Positions 9,366 through 18,333 are shown, numbered from the stretch's first letter. The stretch: DNA of 64,000 bases from UBA8337 sp965221415 (GCA_965221415.1 OZ244887.1:1674001-1738000); one strand, 5' to 3'. Notes: a model not told the origin generated them from the sequence alone. Numbers and translations: made by a program.

Positions 9366-10785
9366 ATCGGCTCTCGAGATAATGCTGCACGGCACGCAAA
9401 GCCTGCGCCTCGCCGCCAATGGGGCGACCGGCACGCGATTTCATATTCCACGCATAAACATCGCAATGCAGCCACGCCGTACTGGGTCGCACAAAGCGGC
9501 TTAAAAACAACGCCGCCGTGATAGAGCCGCCCATAGGTGACGATGAAATATGGTTTACATCAGCGATTTGGCTATCCAGCCAGCCATCATATCCCGCCCA
9601 AAGCGGCATCCGCCACATCGGGTCATGCGTGTGCGCGGCCGCCGCCTGTATGGCGTCACCCAACGCATCATCATGGGTATAAAATGGCACGACTTCTGGT
9701 CCCATAGCCACACGCGCCGCACCTGTCAGCGTTGCAAAATCAATTATCACTTCAGGGTCTTGGCTGTCTGCTTCTGCCAACATATCGGCAAGCACCAAGC
9801 GCCCTTCCGCATCGGTATTGCCAATCTCGACGCTCACGCCTTTGCGGCTTTGAAGCACATCGCCCGGGCGAAACGCATCTGGGCCGATGGCATTTTCAAC
9901 CGCCCCGACCATCACGCGCAGGCAAATATTCAGCCCTGCATCCATCAGCGCATCCGCCAGTGCAATGGTGATGGCCGCCCCGCCCATATCTTTTTTCATT
10001 AAATCCATATAATTGCCGGGCTTTAAGTTAAGCCCGCCCGTATCATAGCAAACCCCCTTACCAATCAGCGTGACTTTGGGATGCGCCGCATCGCCCCATG
10101 TCAAATCAAGCAGCCGAGGGCTTTGCACCGCAGCCCGCCCCACCGCATGAATAAGCGGATAATTCTCGGCCAGCAAATCATCGCCCACAATAACCCGCAA
10201 TTCAGCTTTGTGCTGTTTGGCGAGCTTATGCATCACCGCTTCCAACGCCTCAGGCCCCAAATCGGAAGCCGGCGTGTTAATCAGATGACGCGCTGTGTAA
10301 ACGGCTTGGTTGACACGCTCAATCTGCGCCCGATTAAGAGCCTTATCGAGCACCAGTTTCGGCCACACGCTGTCGCGCGGCATCGCCTTATATATATCAT
10401 AGCGATAGCACCCCATCGCCCATGCCAATGGTGCCATATCGCGCACCGCTTGCGGCGCACTATCGTCAAGCCGATAAGCCCCTTCGGGCAGTTGACTTGG
10501 AAGCGCGGCTAAACAAAACGGGTCAGGTGTCACGCCAGTCCCAAGCAAAACCGTTTGCACACCACCCGCACCATCGGGCAGCAGCAAAACCTCCCCCGCT
10601 GCGGCTGCAAAATGATTGGTTTCTATCCATGCCAGATTCGACCCCGCCAGCTCTTTGCGCCACGCCGCCAAGCCGTCGGGGGTCAGCGCCCGAATAGGAC
10701 AAGCGGGCTTGCCTTTATCTTGAAGATAAATATCACTGGGTGCAGCTGGAAAAAGCTCATCCATAAGCAGCGTAGACGATGACAT
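9355..10785 (-). CDS. M17 family leucyl aminopeptidase
   Basis: Cytosolic dizinc aminopeptidase that releases N-terminal residues from peptides. The C-terminal catalytic domain contains the family signature NTDAEGRLVLADML and, earlier, the metal/substrate lysine segment GKGVCYDTGGLNLK. The 476 residues fit the shorter alphaproteobacterial PepA/PepB-like branch. It is immediately followed by the NlpC/P60 gene, a pairing common in Alphaproteobacteria, which suggests joint peptide recycling. It lies 9 bases downstream of the dehydrogenase gene in the same run. Confidence 0.92.
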   Translation of the reverse strand: MSSSTLLMDELFPAAPSDIYLQDKGKPACPIRALTPDGLAAWRKELAGSNLAWIETNHFAAAAGEVLLLPDGAGGVQTVLLGTGVTPDPFCLAALPSQLPEGAYRLDDSAPQAVRDMAPLAWAMGCYRYDIYKAMPRDSVWPKLVLDKALNRAQIERVNQAVYTARHLINTPASDLGPEALEAVMHKLAKQHKAELRVIVGDDLLAENYPLIHAVGRAAVQSPRLLDLTWGDAAHPKVTLIGKGVCYDTGGLNLKPGNYMDLMKKDMGGAAITIALADALMDAGLNICLRVMVGAVENAIGPDAFRPGDVLQSRKGVSVEIGNTDAEGRLVLADMLAEADSQDPEVIIDFATLTGAARVAMGPEVVPFYTHDDALGDAIQAAAAHTHDPMWRMPLWAGYDGWLDSQIADVNHISSSPMGGSITAALFLSRFVRPSTAWLHCDVYAWNMKSRAGRPIGGEAQALRAVQHYLESRFGA

Positions 10786-10794
10786 GAGGCCAGA

Positions 10795-11598
10795 CTATCG
10801 CGCCGTCATCGCGTAATCAATAACCAGCTCAGATCCATTTACATATGAAGAATCGTCCGATGCGAGATAAACCACGCCATTGGCGATATCTTCAGGCTGG
10901 CCGGGTTTTCCACCCGGCACAGTGGTCTCCGCCATCATATCAATATTGACCCGATTGCCGCCCGGCGTCATCATGTCAGGATTAGCTTTGGCAAGGCCAG
11001 AAATCTCGCGCCCCCAAATATCAGTATCAATAATACCCGGATGCACACTATTGCTGCGCACCGCCAAACCGGCCGCTGCGCATTCACTGGCAAGCGCTTT
11101 TGAGAATAATCGCACGCCGCCCTTCGACGCACAATATCCCGTCAAACCCGCCGCCCCGCGCAGACCTGCGACAGACGAAATATGGATAATGCTCGACGGG
11201 CCACTTTCAGCCATCAACGGAATGGCATATTTGCAACCAAGAAACACACCATCGAGATTAACCGCATTTTGACGCTGCCAATCCGCAAGGCTCATCTCAA
11301 GGATAGAAACGCCAATCGCAATGCCCGCATTATTGACAAGAACATTAAGCTTGCCTTCTTTGTCGCCAATACCGCCTATGATGTCCTGCCAGACAGCCTC
11401 GTCGGTTACATCTTGCGCTAACCCGCGTGCCTGCCCGCCCATATCTGTAATCAGCCGCACGGTTTCTTCTGTGCCAGCCATATCAATATCGGTGGCGATA
11501 ACTTGCGCGCCTGCTTGTGCGAGCGCGACCGCGCAGGAGCGACCAATACCCGCCGCGGCACCCGTAACCAAAGCTACTTTTTGACTGCAATCATTCAC
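10795..11598 (-). CDS. Short-chain dehydrogenase/reductase (classical SDR)
   Basis: NAD(P)-dependent oxidoreductase of 267 residues. The Rossmann motif TGAAAGIG is near residues 13-20, NNAG follows, and the catalytic triad residues lie in HISSVAG and YCASK. Asp at the end of the second strand (ATDIDMAG) favours NAD over NADP. Its stop codon region overlaps by one base with the upstream P450 start side (P450 stop at 11598), so both are read from one message. Oxidation of an alcohol produced by the P450 is a reasonable inference, but the substrate is unknown. Confidence 0.88.
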   Translation of the reverse strand: MNDCSQKVALVTGAAAGIGRSCAVALAQAGAQVIATDIDMAGTEETVRLITDMGGQARGLAQDVTDEAVWQDIIGGIGDKEGKLNVLVNNAGIAIGVSILEMSLADWQRQNAVNLDGVFLGCKYAIPLMAESGPSSIIHISSVAGLRGAAGLTGYCASKGGVRLFSKALASECAAAGLAVRSNSVHPGIIDTDIWGREISGLAKANPDMMTPGGNRVNIDMMAETTVPGGKPGQPEDIANGVVYLASDDSSYVNGSELVIDYAMTAR

Positions 11599-12872
11599 TA
11601 GTTGCGCACAATCACATTCATTTTGGTGTAGCCCTTAACGAATGAAGAAATATTGCGCGTCGGCTCGCCCACCACTTCGATGCGTGAGAAGCGCTTGAGC
11701 ATTTCGTCCCATAAAATCTGCAACTGCAATTCGGCCAACCGATTGCCGAAGCAACGGTGAATACCAAAACCAAAAGCGATATGGTTGCGCGCATTTTTGC
11801 GGTCGAACATCAGCACATCTGGATTGTCGAATTTTCTCTCATCGCGATTGCCCGACGCATACCACATAAGAACTTTTTCGCCTTTTTTGATGGTCTTGCC
11901 ATGCATTTCGACATCTTCCAACGCGGTACGGCGCATATAAGCCAGAGGCGTCTGCCAGCGAATGATTTCCGCCACCGTATTCGGAATAAGCTCGCGATTG
12001 GCTTTGACTTTGTCCCATTCAGCAGGGAAAAGATGCGAGCCATAAACCGAAGCCGACATAGAATTACGCGTCGTGTCATTGCCCCCGACAATCAACAAAA
12101 TGAGATTGCCGAGATATTCCATCGTATCCATATCTTTGGTTTCTTCGCCATTGGCTAGCATGGTAATCAGGTCATGCCCGTCTTTGCCAACGCGCTCCTG
12201 CCATAGCCCCATGAAATATTCGACACATTCCATCAACTCGGCACGGCGTTGCTCTTCGCTCTCGACAATGCCCGTTTCTGGACCTGCCGTCGCCACATCC
12301 GACCACCGCGTCAGTTTCGCACGGTCTTCAAATGGAAAGTCAAACAACGTCGCCAACATCATCGTTGTCAGCTCAATCGAGACAGTTCTCACCCAGTCAA
12401 ATTCTTCGTCAATCGGCACGCTATCAAGCACCTGATTCGTCCGTTCGCGAATCAGAGTTGACATCTCAGCCAAGCTCATCGGCGAGACAATCGGTGCAAC
12501 CGTTTTGCGCTGCACATCATGCTTAGGCTGGTCCATCGCAATAAACATAGGCAGCTGAAAATCTTCCGCTGGGTCTGGCAGCGCAATGGCGGGTTCAGAC
12601 GAAAACCGTTTATGGTCTGTATCAATCGCCATAATGTCATCATAGCGCGTCACCGACCAATACGGGCCAACAGGCGTATCATCAATGCGCTCACCTGATT
12701 CCCACGCAGCTTTGCAATAATGCAACGGATCCTCATCACGCATGCGCTCAAAAATCGGCCAATATTCCTCTTGTGGCCACAATAGCGGGCATGACGGGTC
12801 TAAATCTTCTAGCGCTGTGCTATAGGCATATTCAGCGCCGGGGCGCATATCTTGTTTGACGGCTTCGCTCAT
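11598..12872 (-). CDS. Cytochrome P450, CYP153-like alkane/fatty-acid hydroxylase
   Basis: Soluble bacterial P450 of 424 residues. The haem loop is FGFGIHRCFG with the thiolate ligand Cys374, the oxygen-activation helix reads VGGNDTTRNSMS, and the ExxR helix is in AEIIRWQTP. The stretches IIRWQTPLAYMRRTA and IEVVGEPTR...SFVKGYTKM closely resemble CYP153 enzymes, which hydroxylate medium-chain alkanes and related molecules at the terminal carbon. No ferredoxin or ferredoxin reductase lies nearby, so electron partners must be encoded elsewhere. It leads the run P450-SDR-aminopeptidase-NlpC. Subfamily placement rests on motif memory, not alignment. Confidence 0.88.
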   Translation of the reverse strand: MSEAVKQDMRPGAEYAYSTALEDLDPSCPLLWPQEEYWPIFERMRDEDPLHYCKAAWESGERIDDTPVGPYWSVTRYDDIMAIDTDHKRFSSEPAIALPDPAEDFQLPMFIAMDQPKHDVQRKTVAPIVSPMSLAEMSTLIRERTNQVLDSVPIDEEFDWVRTVSIELTTMMLATLFDFPFEDRAKLTRWSDVATAGPETGIVESEEQRRAELMECVEYFMGLWQERVGKDGHDLITMLANGEETKDMDTMEYLGNLILLIVGGNDTTRNSMSASVYGSHLFPAEWDKVKANRELIPNTVAEIIRWQTPLAYMRRTALEDVEMHGKTIKKGEKVLMWYASGNRDERKFDNPDVLMFDRKNARNHIAFGFGIHRCFGNRLAELQLQILWDEMLKRFSRIEVVGEPTRNISSFVKGYTKMNVIVRN

Positions 12873-13055
12873 AACTTCTCTCCCAAATCCATCGATAATC
12901 TAAGGGTTTTTCAAGTGTAACCACAGCTTGAGAGCCACGACAAGCTTTTTCCCACTCATGCACGGTTTTTTTGCCCCCGTGACTTGCCTATAAAGCGGTA
13001 GAAATCTACAGTTAGCGGGCATATCCATAGAAAAGGTGAAGAAAAGGCGAAACTC
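12873..13055. promoter_or_regulatory. Divergent promoter region between P450 and thiC
   Basis: These 183 bases separate the divergent P450 and thiC starts and must hold both promoters. I looked for the thiamine pyrophosphate riboswitch that usually precedes thiC. The only resemblance is CTTGAGAGCC near 12927; the paired ACCTGATC-type element and the closing stem are absent. I could not call firm -35/-10 boxes. The thiC ribosome site is AAAAGG at about 13043. Confidence 0.4.
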
Positions 13056-14981
13056 ATGTCCCAAAGCAAATTTTCGCGCGAAGACGCCCGCGTCGATGAC
13101 GCGTCCATCGGAGCGTTACCCAATAGCGAAAAAGTCTACATCACTGGCTCGCGCGATGATATTTGCGTGCCCATGCGCAAAATCTCGCAAGATGACACGC
13201 CGACCGATATGGCACTTTCAGGAAAGACCAGCGAGGCAAACCCCGCGATTTACGTCTATGACACATCTGGTCCCTATACCGACCCGAATGTAAATATCGA
13301 TATTCGCGATGGGCTTGCGCCCCTGCGCAGCGCATGGATTGACGCGCGTGAGGATACGCAATTATTAGACGAGCCGAGCTCGGATTATGGCAAGACGCGG
13401 CTCAATGATGCCAAACTCGCCGCCTTGCGGTTTAATTTGCAGCGCACCCCCCGACGCGCCAAAGCGGGTAAAAATGTGACGCAAATGCACTATGCACGCC
13501 AAGGCATTATCACGCCAGAAATGGAATATATCGCCATTCGCGAAAACCAAAACCGCGCCGCCTATCTCGAAAGCCTGAAAGCCACTGGCGAACAAGGCGT
13601 GCGCATGGCCGAAATGATGGGCACACAACATAAGGGCGAAAATTTCGGCGCGCATTTACCGCTCGAAATCACCCCCGAATTCGTGCGCGATGAAGTCGCC
13701 CGAGGCCGCGCGATTATTCCCGCCAATATCAACCATCCAGAAAGCGAACCGATGATTATCGGACGCAATTTTCTTGTCAAAGTTAACGGCAATATCGGCA
13801 ATAGTGCCGTCACCTCATCGATTGGCGAAGAAGTAGACAAAATGACATGGGGCATTCGCTGGGGTGCCGATACGATTATGGATTTATCCACGGGCAAGCA
13901 TATTCACGAAACCCGCGAATGGATTTTGCGTAACTCGCCCGTCCCCATCGGCACAGTGCCGATTTATCAAGCTCTGGAAAAAGTCAACGGCAAGGCCGAA
14001 GAGCTAAGCTGGGATATCTTCCGCGACACCCTTATCGAGCAAGCCGAACAAGGTGTCGATTACTTCACCATCCACGCAGGCGTCTTGCTGCAATATGTGC
14101 CGCTAACGGCAGAGCGCATGACGGGCATCGTGTCACGCGGCGGCTCGATTATGGCCAAATGGTGCTTGGCGCATCATAAGGAAAACTTCCTCTACACGCA
14201 TTTCGAAGATATTTGCGCCATCATGAAAGCCTATGATGTGTCCTTCTCGCTGGGCGATGGTTTGCGTCCCGGCTCGGTGTGGGATGCAAATGACGCGGCG
14301 CAATTGGGCGAGCTGAAAACGCTCGGCGAGCTGACCCAAATCGCATGGCAGCACGATGTTCAAGTGATGATTGAAGGCCCCGGCCATGTGCCGATGCAGC
14401 TTATCAAAGAGAATATGGACAAACAGTTGGACTGGTGCGACGAAGCCCCGTTTTACACGCTTGGCCCCCTGACCACCGATATCGCGCCCGGCTATGACCA
14501 CATCACCTCAGCCATTGGAGCGGCGCAAATCGGCTGGTACGGCACAGCGATGCTTTGCTATGTCACACCGAAAGAGCATCTCGGCCTGCCAAATAAAGAA
14601 GATGTAAAGACCGGCATTATTACCTATAAGCTTGCCGCGCATGCAGCGGATTTGGCCAAGGGGCATCCCGGCGCACAAATCCGCGATAATGCTCTGTCAA
14701 AAGCGCGTTTCGAGTTTCGCTGGGACGACCAATTTAATCTCGCCCTCGACCCCGACACAGCGCGCAGCTATCACGACGAAACCCTGCCGAAGCAGTCGAT
14801 GAAAGTGGCGCATTTTTGTTCCATGTGCGGGCCACATTTTTGCTCGATGAAAATCACGCAAGACGTGCGCGACTATGCCGCCAAGCTGAATATGAAACCC
14901 GAAGACGCACTCGAAGCGGGGATGCAAGCAAAGTCGACCGAGTTTCGCGTCGGCGGGGCGCAAGTTTATAAGAAAGTTTGA
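13056..14981 (+). CDS. thiC: Phosphomethylpyrimidine synthase ThiC
   Basis: Radical SAM enzyme that rearranges AIR into hydroxymethylpyrimidine phosphate for thiamine synthesis. It is full length (641 residues) with the N-terminal ThiC-associated domain. The C-terminal cluster motif CSMCGPHFC supplies Cys588, Cys591 and Cys596 for the 4Fe-4S centre. Internal signatures such as EGPGHVPM and TDIAPGYDHI are intact. No other thiamine genes are in the window. It converges on the sulfatase gene with a 2-base gap. Confidence 0.96.
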   Translation: MSQSKFSREDARVDDASIGALPNSEKVYITGSRDDICVPMRKISQDDTPTDMALSGKTSEANPAIYVYDTSGPYTDPNVNIDIRDGLAPLRSAWIDAREDTQLLDEPSSDYGKTRLNDAKLAALRFNLQRTPRRAKAGKNVTQMHYARQGIITPEMEYIAIRENQNRAAYLESLKATGEQGVRMAEMMGTQHKGENFGAHLPLEITPEFVRDEVARGRAIIPANINHPESEPMIIGRNFLVKVNGNIGNSAVTSSIGEEVDKMTWGIRWGADTIMDLSTGKHIHETREWILRNSPVPIGTVPIYQALEKVNGKAEELSWDIFRDTLIEQAEQGVDYFTIHAGVLLQYVPLTAERMTGIVSRGGSIMAKWCLAHHKENFLYTHFEDICAIMKAYDVSFSLGDGLRPGSVWDANDAAQLGELKTLGELTQIAWQHDVQVMIEGPGHVPMQLIKENMDKQLDWCDEAPFYTLGPLTTDIAPGYDHITSAIGAAQIGWYGTAMLCYVTPKEHLGLPNKEDVKTGIITYKLAAHAADLAKGHPGAQIRDNALSKARFEFRWDDQFNLALDPDTARSYHDETLPKQSMKVAHFCSMCGPHFCSMKITQDVRDYAAKLNMKPEDALEAGMQAKSTEFRVGGAQVYKKV

Positions 14982-14983
14982 GC

Positions 14984-16456
14984 CTATTTCCAACCACGCG
15001 GGTTTTCAGAAATATCACGATTGCGCGCCTCTAGCGCTGCCTTCAACCGCGCAACAATTTCTGGATGACGCATCGATATGTCGTAAGATTCGTCAGGGTC
15101 GGCCAGCAAATCATGCAGCCACGGGCCTTGGCTTGGCCATATCGGAATAGAAACAGGGTCGGTTGCATAAATCACTGGCTTGCGCGCGCGATATTTATAC
15201 CGCCCATCGCGCACCGCCATCAACGTGCCTGCCGCATAATAATAGACCACATCATGCGGCGATTTCGCACCGCGCCACGTCGCTTTTAACGAACGGCCAT
15301 CTAGCACGCGGTCGTGCGGCGCAGGCAATCCTAACTCCGCCAGAATACTCGGCAGTAAATCCGTCCCCATCGCCAATGCAGGCGAGCGCATCGGTGTCAG
15401 TTGAGCAGGCCAATGCGCCACAAAAGGCACATGCACCCCGCCCTCAAAACTCTGCCCCTTGCGCCCCCTACCAACAGCGCGGCCCTCCCACCAAGGGCCG
15501 TTATCACTGGTGATGATAAGCAGCGTGTTTTCTAGCGTGCCGCGTTTTTTAAGCGCTGCCACCACACGACCGACCGTGTCGTCCAAGCCTTGCACCACAT
15601 CGCCATATAGACCCGCCTTTGAACGGCCATGCTCATGCGCTGCGACGTGCAATGGCACATGCGGAAAATTATGCGCAAGGTATAAAAATAGCGGCTTATC
15701 GGTCGGTGCTGCGGCGATAAAGGCTTCAGATTTTTGCGCGTATAATCCGTTCAGCTGCGACTGGTCAACGGGGGCGGCAACGGCGATGGTCTCGCGCTTT
15801 TGCGCCGAGCCTTCGACCAGATTAAACGGGTGCATATCATTGGAGTGATACGTGCCGAAAAATTCTTGAAAGCCGAACTCTGTCGGGATGGATTTATCAT
15901 GGTCGCCCATATGCCATTTGCCGACCATGCTGGTATGATAGCCGACTGATTTCAGCACATCGGCGATGATGATTTCTTCGCGCGGCAAGCGCACGGGATT
16001 GTCAAAAAAGCGGTTGATGCGGTCAACCAGATGGCCGCTCGGAAACGGCACGGCGGTCAGCAAATTGCGCGACGCTAAGCGCCCCGTCAACATGGCCGCG
16101 CGCGATGGCGAACAGACAGGCGCAGGCGCATAATAATTATCCAGCACCACGCCATTTTTGGCGAGGCGGTCGATATGCGGCGTGGCAATCAGCCTATTGC
16201 CCGTAAAACCAACATCGCCATGGCCTAAATCATCGAACAGAATAATCACAATATCAGGATTATCGGCACTTGCCGTGGTGGCGATGCTGTCGAGATAGGT
16301 CTGCTTGGAGCGCATATGCGCGGCATCATCGGGTTGCTCGTATAGCGCAATCGTTGCGACGACATAAAGCGCGCCGATAATGATAAGGCCAACGGGCAGC
16401 GACAAAGCCCAAGCCGCGCGTCGGCTCCATTTTTTTATGTGCGAAATCATGCGCAC
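14984..16456 (-). CDS. Membrane-anchored sulfatase (type I, formylglycine-dependent)
   Basis: Predicted sulfate-ester hydrolase. An N-terminal transmembrane helix at about 17-37 would tether it outside the cytoplasm. The alkaline-phosphatase-fold domain begins with the metal site FDDLGHGD (Asp75, Asp76). The CSPSR core (Cys115) in VCSPSRAAMLTGR is converted to formylglycine by a separate maturase, which I do not see here. Further sites include KWHMGD and TSDNGPWW. At 490 residues it is the size of arylsulfatase A-like proteins. The substrate, perhaps an algal sulfated sugar, is not readable from sequence. Confidence 0.9.
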   Translation of the reverse strand: MRMISHIKKWSRRAAWALSLPVGLIIIGALYVVATIALYEQPDDAAHMRSKQTYLDSIATTASADNPDIVIILFDDLGHGDVGFTGNRLIATPHIDRLAKNGVVLDNYYAPAPVCSPSRAAMLTGRLASRNLLTAVPFPSGHLVDRINRFFDNPVRLPREEIIIADVLKSVGYHTSMVGKWHMGDHDKSIPTEFGFQEFFGTYHSNDMHPFNLVEGSAQKRETIAVAAPVDQSQLNGLYAQKSEAFIAAAPTDKPLFLYLAHNFPHVPLHVAAHEHGRSKAGLYGDVVQGLDDTVGRVVAALKKRGTLENTLLIITSDNGPWWEGRAVGRGRKGQSFEGGVHVPFVAHWPAQLTPMRSPALAMGTDLLPSILAELGLPAPHDRVLDGRSLKATWRGAKSPHDVVYYYAAGTLMAVRDGRYKYRARKPVIYATDPVSIPIWPSQGPWLHDLLADPDESYDISMRHPEIVARLKAALEARNRDISENPRGWK

Positions 16457-16459
16457 CTC

Positions 16460-17794
16460 CTAAAGCCCCAGATTAACCTCAAGGTGCGAGATTGCATTGA
16501 CGAAATTATTAGGCGCGTGCGCTTGCTTGCCCGTCCAGTGGATGTTGGGGTAGCGGTCGAGAATACGCTTATAAGCCGTCTCAAGCTGCATGTTGGCGAT
16601 GCGCTGGCCGAGGCAAACATGCGCGCCCGTGCCGAACGCCAAATGCTCGCTGGTATTATTGCGGTGGATGTCCATGCGGTCTGGGTCGGCGAATACGTCT
16701 GGGTCGCGATTGGCCGCGCCATAATACATAATGACTTTCTCGCCCGGCAAAATGGTCTGACCCGAAAACGCGGCCTCCGCCATCGCCGTGCGGCGCATAT
16801 ACATCACCGGCGACACCAAGCGCAACGCCTCTGGCACCATTTGCGGAATAAGGCTCGGCTGCTCGATGAGCATTTGCTTCTGGTCGTCAAATTGCGTGAG
16901 CAGTCGCATCGTGCCCGATAGAGAATTGCGCGTCGTGTCATTGCCCGCAAAGACAATCAACAGCCACGACCCATCCAGATAGGATTGGTCTAAAAGCTCA
17001 TCATCGACTTCGGTGGTGGCAATCACCGTCAGTAAATCATCGCGCGGATTCTTGCGGCGGTCTTCAAGGACTTTTTGGCCATAGCGAAACATTTGGCGGA
17101 TATTCCACAGGAACTTGGCGACAAACCACGGCGTTACTTTCGAGTCTGGGTCGCCGATAACATAGCCCGCCAATTCAAGATAATGCATCCAGCGGACGAT
17201 TTTAGGGCGGTCTTTTTCATCAATGCCAAGCATTTCGCACAAAGTATACATTGGCAGCCATTCGGAAAAATTCGTGACCATATCAACCTTGCCATCATTT
17301 TTTTTGGCAATGGCCTCCATATTATCGAGCAAGCGGTCGACCTCGCCTTCGACACGGGTCTGCAAATTCGCAACATAATCTGGCGTAAAGAACGGGCGAT
17401 GCGCCATGCGCAGCGGAATATGCCACGGCTGGTCCATATTAATCATCGAGTCAAACGTCGCCGCACTGAGGCGTTTGGGGCCACGGGATTTCGCACTAAA
17501 GCCCATCAAAATGCCGCCCGCCCCAGACGAAAACGTCTTAGCGTCAAGGTCGCATTTTTTGACATCCTCATAGCGGGTCAGCGCCCAGAAGCCTGCGACA
17601 TCGGTGGTGTCGGGCGGCTGCCACCAACTGACAGGGGCTTGCTCGCGCAGTGTGTGGAAATAGTCGTAAGGCTGTCCGTGGTCGCGGAACATCATCATAT
17701 CCATCAAATCAAAGCCCTCTGGCGTTTGATACTGGATATGCGGCGGACGATAGCTATTGTCCTCTGGTTTAATGGTGGCAGCTAACGACTGCAT
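16460..17794 (-). CDS. Cytochrome P450, family not assigned
   Basis: Second P450, 444 residues. The haem loop is FGTGAHVCLG with Cys394, the I-helix reads FAGNDTTRNSLS, and the ExxR helix is in PEALRLVSP. It shares the GNDTTRNS and MRRTA motifs with the CYP153-like protein at 11.6-12.9 kb but is clearly more distant. The open frame runs 53 codons further upstream, through tRNA-Ser, so I set the start at ATG 17794, which has GGGAG upstream. It lies 3 bases after the sulfatase start, so the two are probably one transcript. No redox partner is nearby. Confidence 0.87.
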   Translation of the reverse strand: MQSLAATIKPEDNSYRPPHIQYQTPEGFDLMDMMMFRDHGQPYDYFHTLREQAPVSWWQPPDTTDVAGFWALTRYEDVKKCDLDAKTFSSGAGGILMGFSAKSRGPKRLSAATFDSMINMDQPWHIPLRMAHRPFFTPDYVANLQTRVEGEVDRLLDNMEAIAKKNDGKVDMVTNFSEWLPMYTLCEMLGIDEKDRPKIVRWMHYLELAGYVIGDPDSKVTPWFVAKFLWNIRQMFRYGQKVLEDRRKNPRDDLLTVIATTEVDDELLDQSYLDGSWLLIVFAGNDTTRNSLSGTMRLLTQFDDQKQMLIEQPSLIPQMVPEALRLVSPVMYMRRTAMAEAAFSGQTILPGEKVIMYYGAANRDPDVFADPDRMDIHRNNTSEHLAFGTGAHVCLGQRIANMQLETAYKRILDRYPNIHWTGKQAHAPNNFVNAISHLEVNLGL

Positions 17795-17880
17795 ATCTGT
17801 CTCCCTCAAGCGTAACGCATCGGCGCAAGAATACGATAGGCAAACAAGCGGGCGAATGCAATAATTAGTGCTTCGCTTGA

Positions 17881-18000
17881 TAAGTGTTTTTAGCGCAAGG
17901 AGAGGTGCCAGAGTGGTTGAATGGGGCGGTCTCGAAAACCGTTGAGCGTGCAAGCGTTCCGAGGGTTCGAATCCCTCTCTCTCCGCGCTAAAAACACTTA
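17881..18000. repeat. Perfect 16-base inverted repeat enclosing tRNA-Ser
   Basis: The left arm TAAGTGTTTTTAGCGC (17881-17896) is exactly complementary to the right arm GCGCTAAAAACACTTA (17985-18000). The arms lie immediately outside the tRNA, the right arm using its discriminator base. In the primary transcript they would extend the acceptor stem into a helix of more than 20 pairs. This may be a processing or stability structure, or a trace of integration at the tRNA gene. Confidence 0.85.
17899..17985 (+). tRNA. tRNA-Ser(CGA)
   Basis: The gene folds as a class II tRNA. GGAGAGG pairs with TCTCTCC in the acceptor stem, with one G-T pair. The anticodon stem GCGGT/ACCGT encloses the loop CTCGAAA, giving anticodon CGA, which reads the serine codon UCG. 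A long serine-type variable arm (TGAGCGTGCAAGCGTTC region) and a standard T arm, GAGGG TTCGAAT CCCTC, follow. CCA is not encoded. It reads opposite to the P450 upstream. Confidence 0.95.
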
Positions 18001-18134
18001 GCGAACGCAGTGAGCTTTAGTGTGCCTTGCGCCAGCGCAGCCTTGCTTTAGCAAGGCGAAGTCGGCAGCGATAGTGCGCCAACACAGCGTCGCAGTGCAA
18101 CCCGAAGTCGGCCAGCATAATAGGCAGCTAGAAG
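18001..18134. other. Non-coding stretch after tRNA-Ser
   Basis: No gene is visible. It contains a strong hairpin GCCTTGC-TTTA-GCAAGGC at 18040-18057 without a following T-run. The short element GAAGTCGGC occurs twice (about 18059 and 18104). It separates the tRNA from the microprotein locus and may be the edge of the accessory region. Confidence 0.5.
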
Positions 18135-18275
18135 CTACTTTTTATCAGACGGCGGCGGCGGCGATTTATCAGACGGCGACGGCTTAGGGGGCGATGGCTT
18201 TAGCTCGTATATTTCTCTAAGACTACCATCATATTGCTTCGACCCTGGTAGTGAGGGGGGATTTTTCTTTGTCAT
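18135..18275 (-). CDS. Proline-rich microprotein B (46 residues), unknown function
   Basis: Not a recognised family. The 46 codons start at ATG 18275 behind a good TTAGGAG and end in TAG. The protein opens MTKKNPPSLPG, has a short neutral middle (YDGSLREIYELK), and ends in a Pro/Ser/Lys tail (KPSPPKPSPSD, then SPPPPSDKK). It has no hydrophobic segment, so it should be soluble and largely disordered with a net positive tail. It is clearly a paralogue of the microprotein at 18334-18462, sharing the KKNPPS start, the LKPSPPKPSP core and a DKK end. Shared sequence also extends into the leaders. Two similar short frames with matching ribosome sites make chance unlikely. Confidence 0.68.
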   Translation of the reverse strand: MTKKNPPSLPGSKQYDGSLREIYELKPSPPKPSPSDKSPPPPSDKK

Positions 18276-18280
18276 ATTAT

Positions 18281-18327
18281 TATTCTCCTAAGGCTTATTC
18301 CAAGATATGCCTGCACTTTGTCGGCGG
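18281..18327 (-). pseudogene. Remnant of a duplicated 3' end of the membrane-protein gene
   Basis: Just before microprotein B the minus strand reads CAGGCATATCTTGGAATAA and then a TTAGGAG site. The end of the intact gene at 18467-18500 reads CAAGCGTGTCTCGGAATAA and then TTTAGGAG. The first 19 bases match at 15 positions, and the four differences fall in codon wobble positions or in one Tyr/Cys change, so the piece was once coding. It is therefore a leftover from tandem duplication of the unit [membrane-protein end plus microprotein]. Confidence 0.6.
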
Positions 18328-18333
18328 CTAAAA

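Noticed and set aside
12920..12935. CTTGAGAGCC as part of a TPP riboswitch
   Set aside because: Only one half-resemblance; the partner element and stems are missing.
17794..17953. 53-residue N-terminal extension of the second P450
   Set aside because: It runs through tRNA-Ser on the opposite strand, looks unlike any P450 N-terminus, and ATG 17794 has a good GGGAG site.
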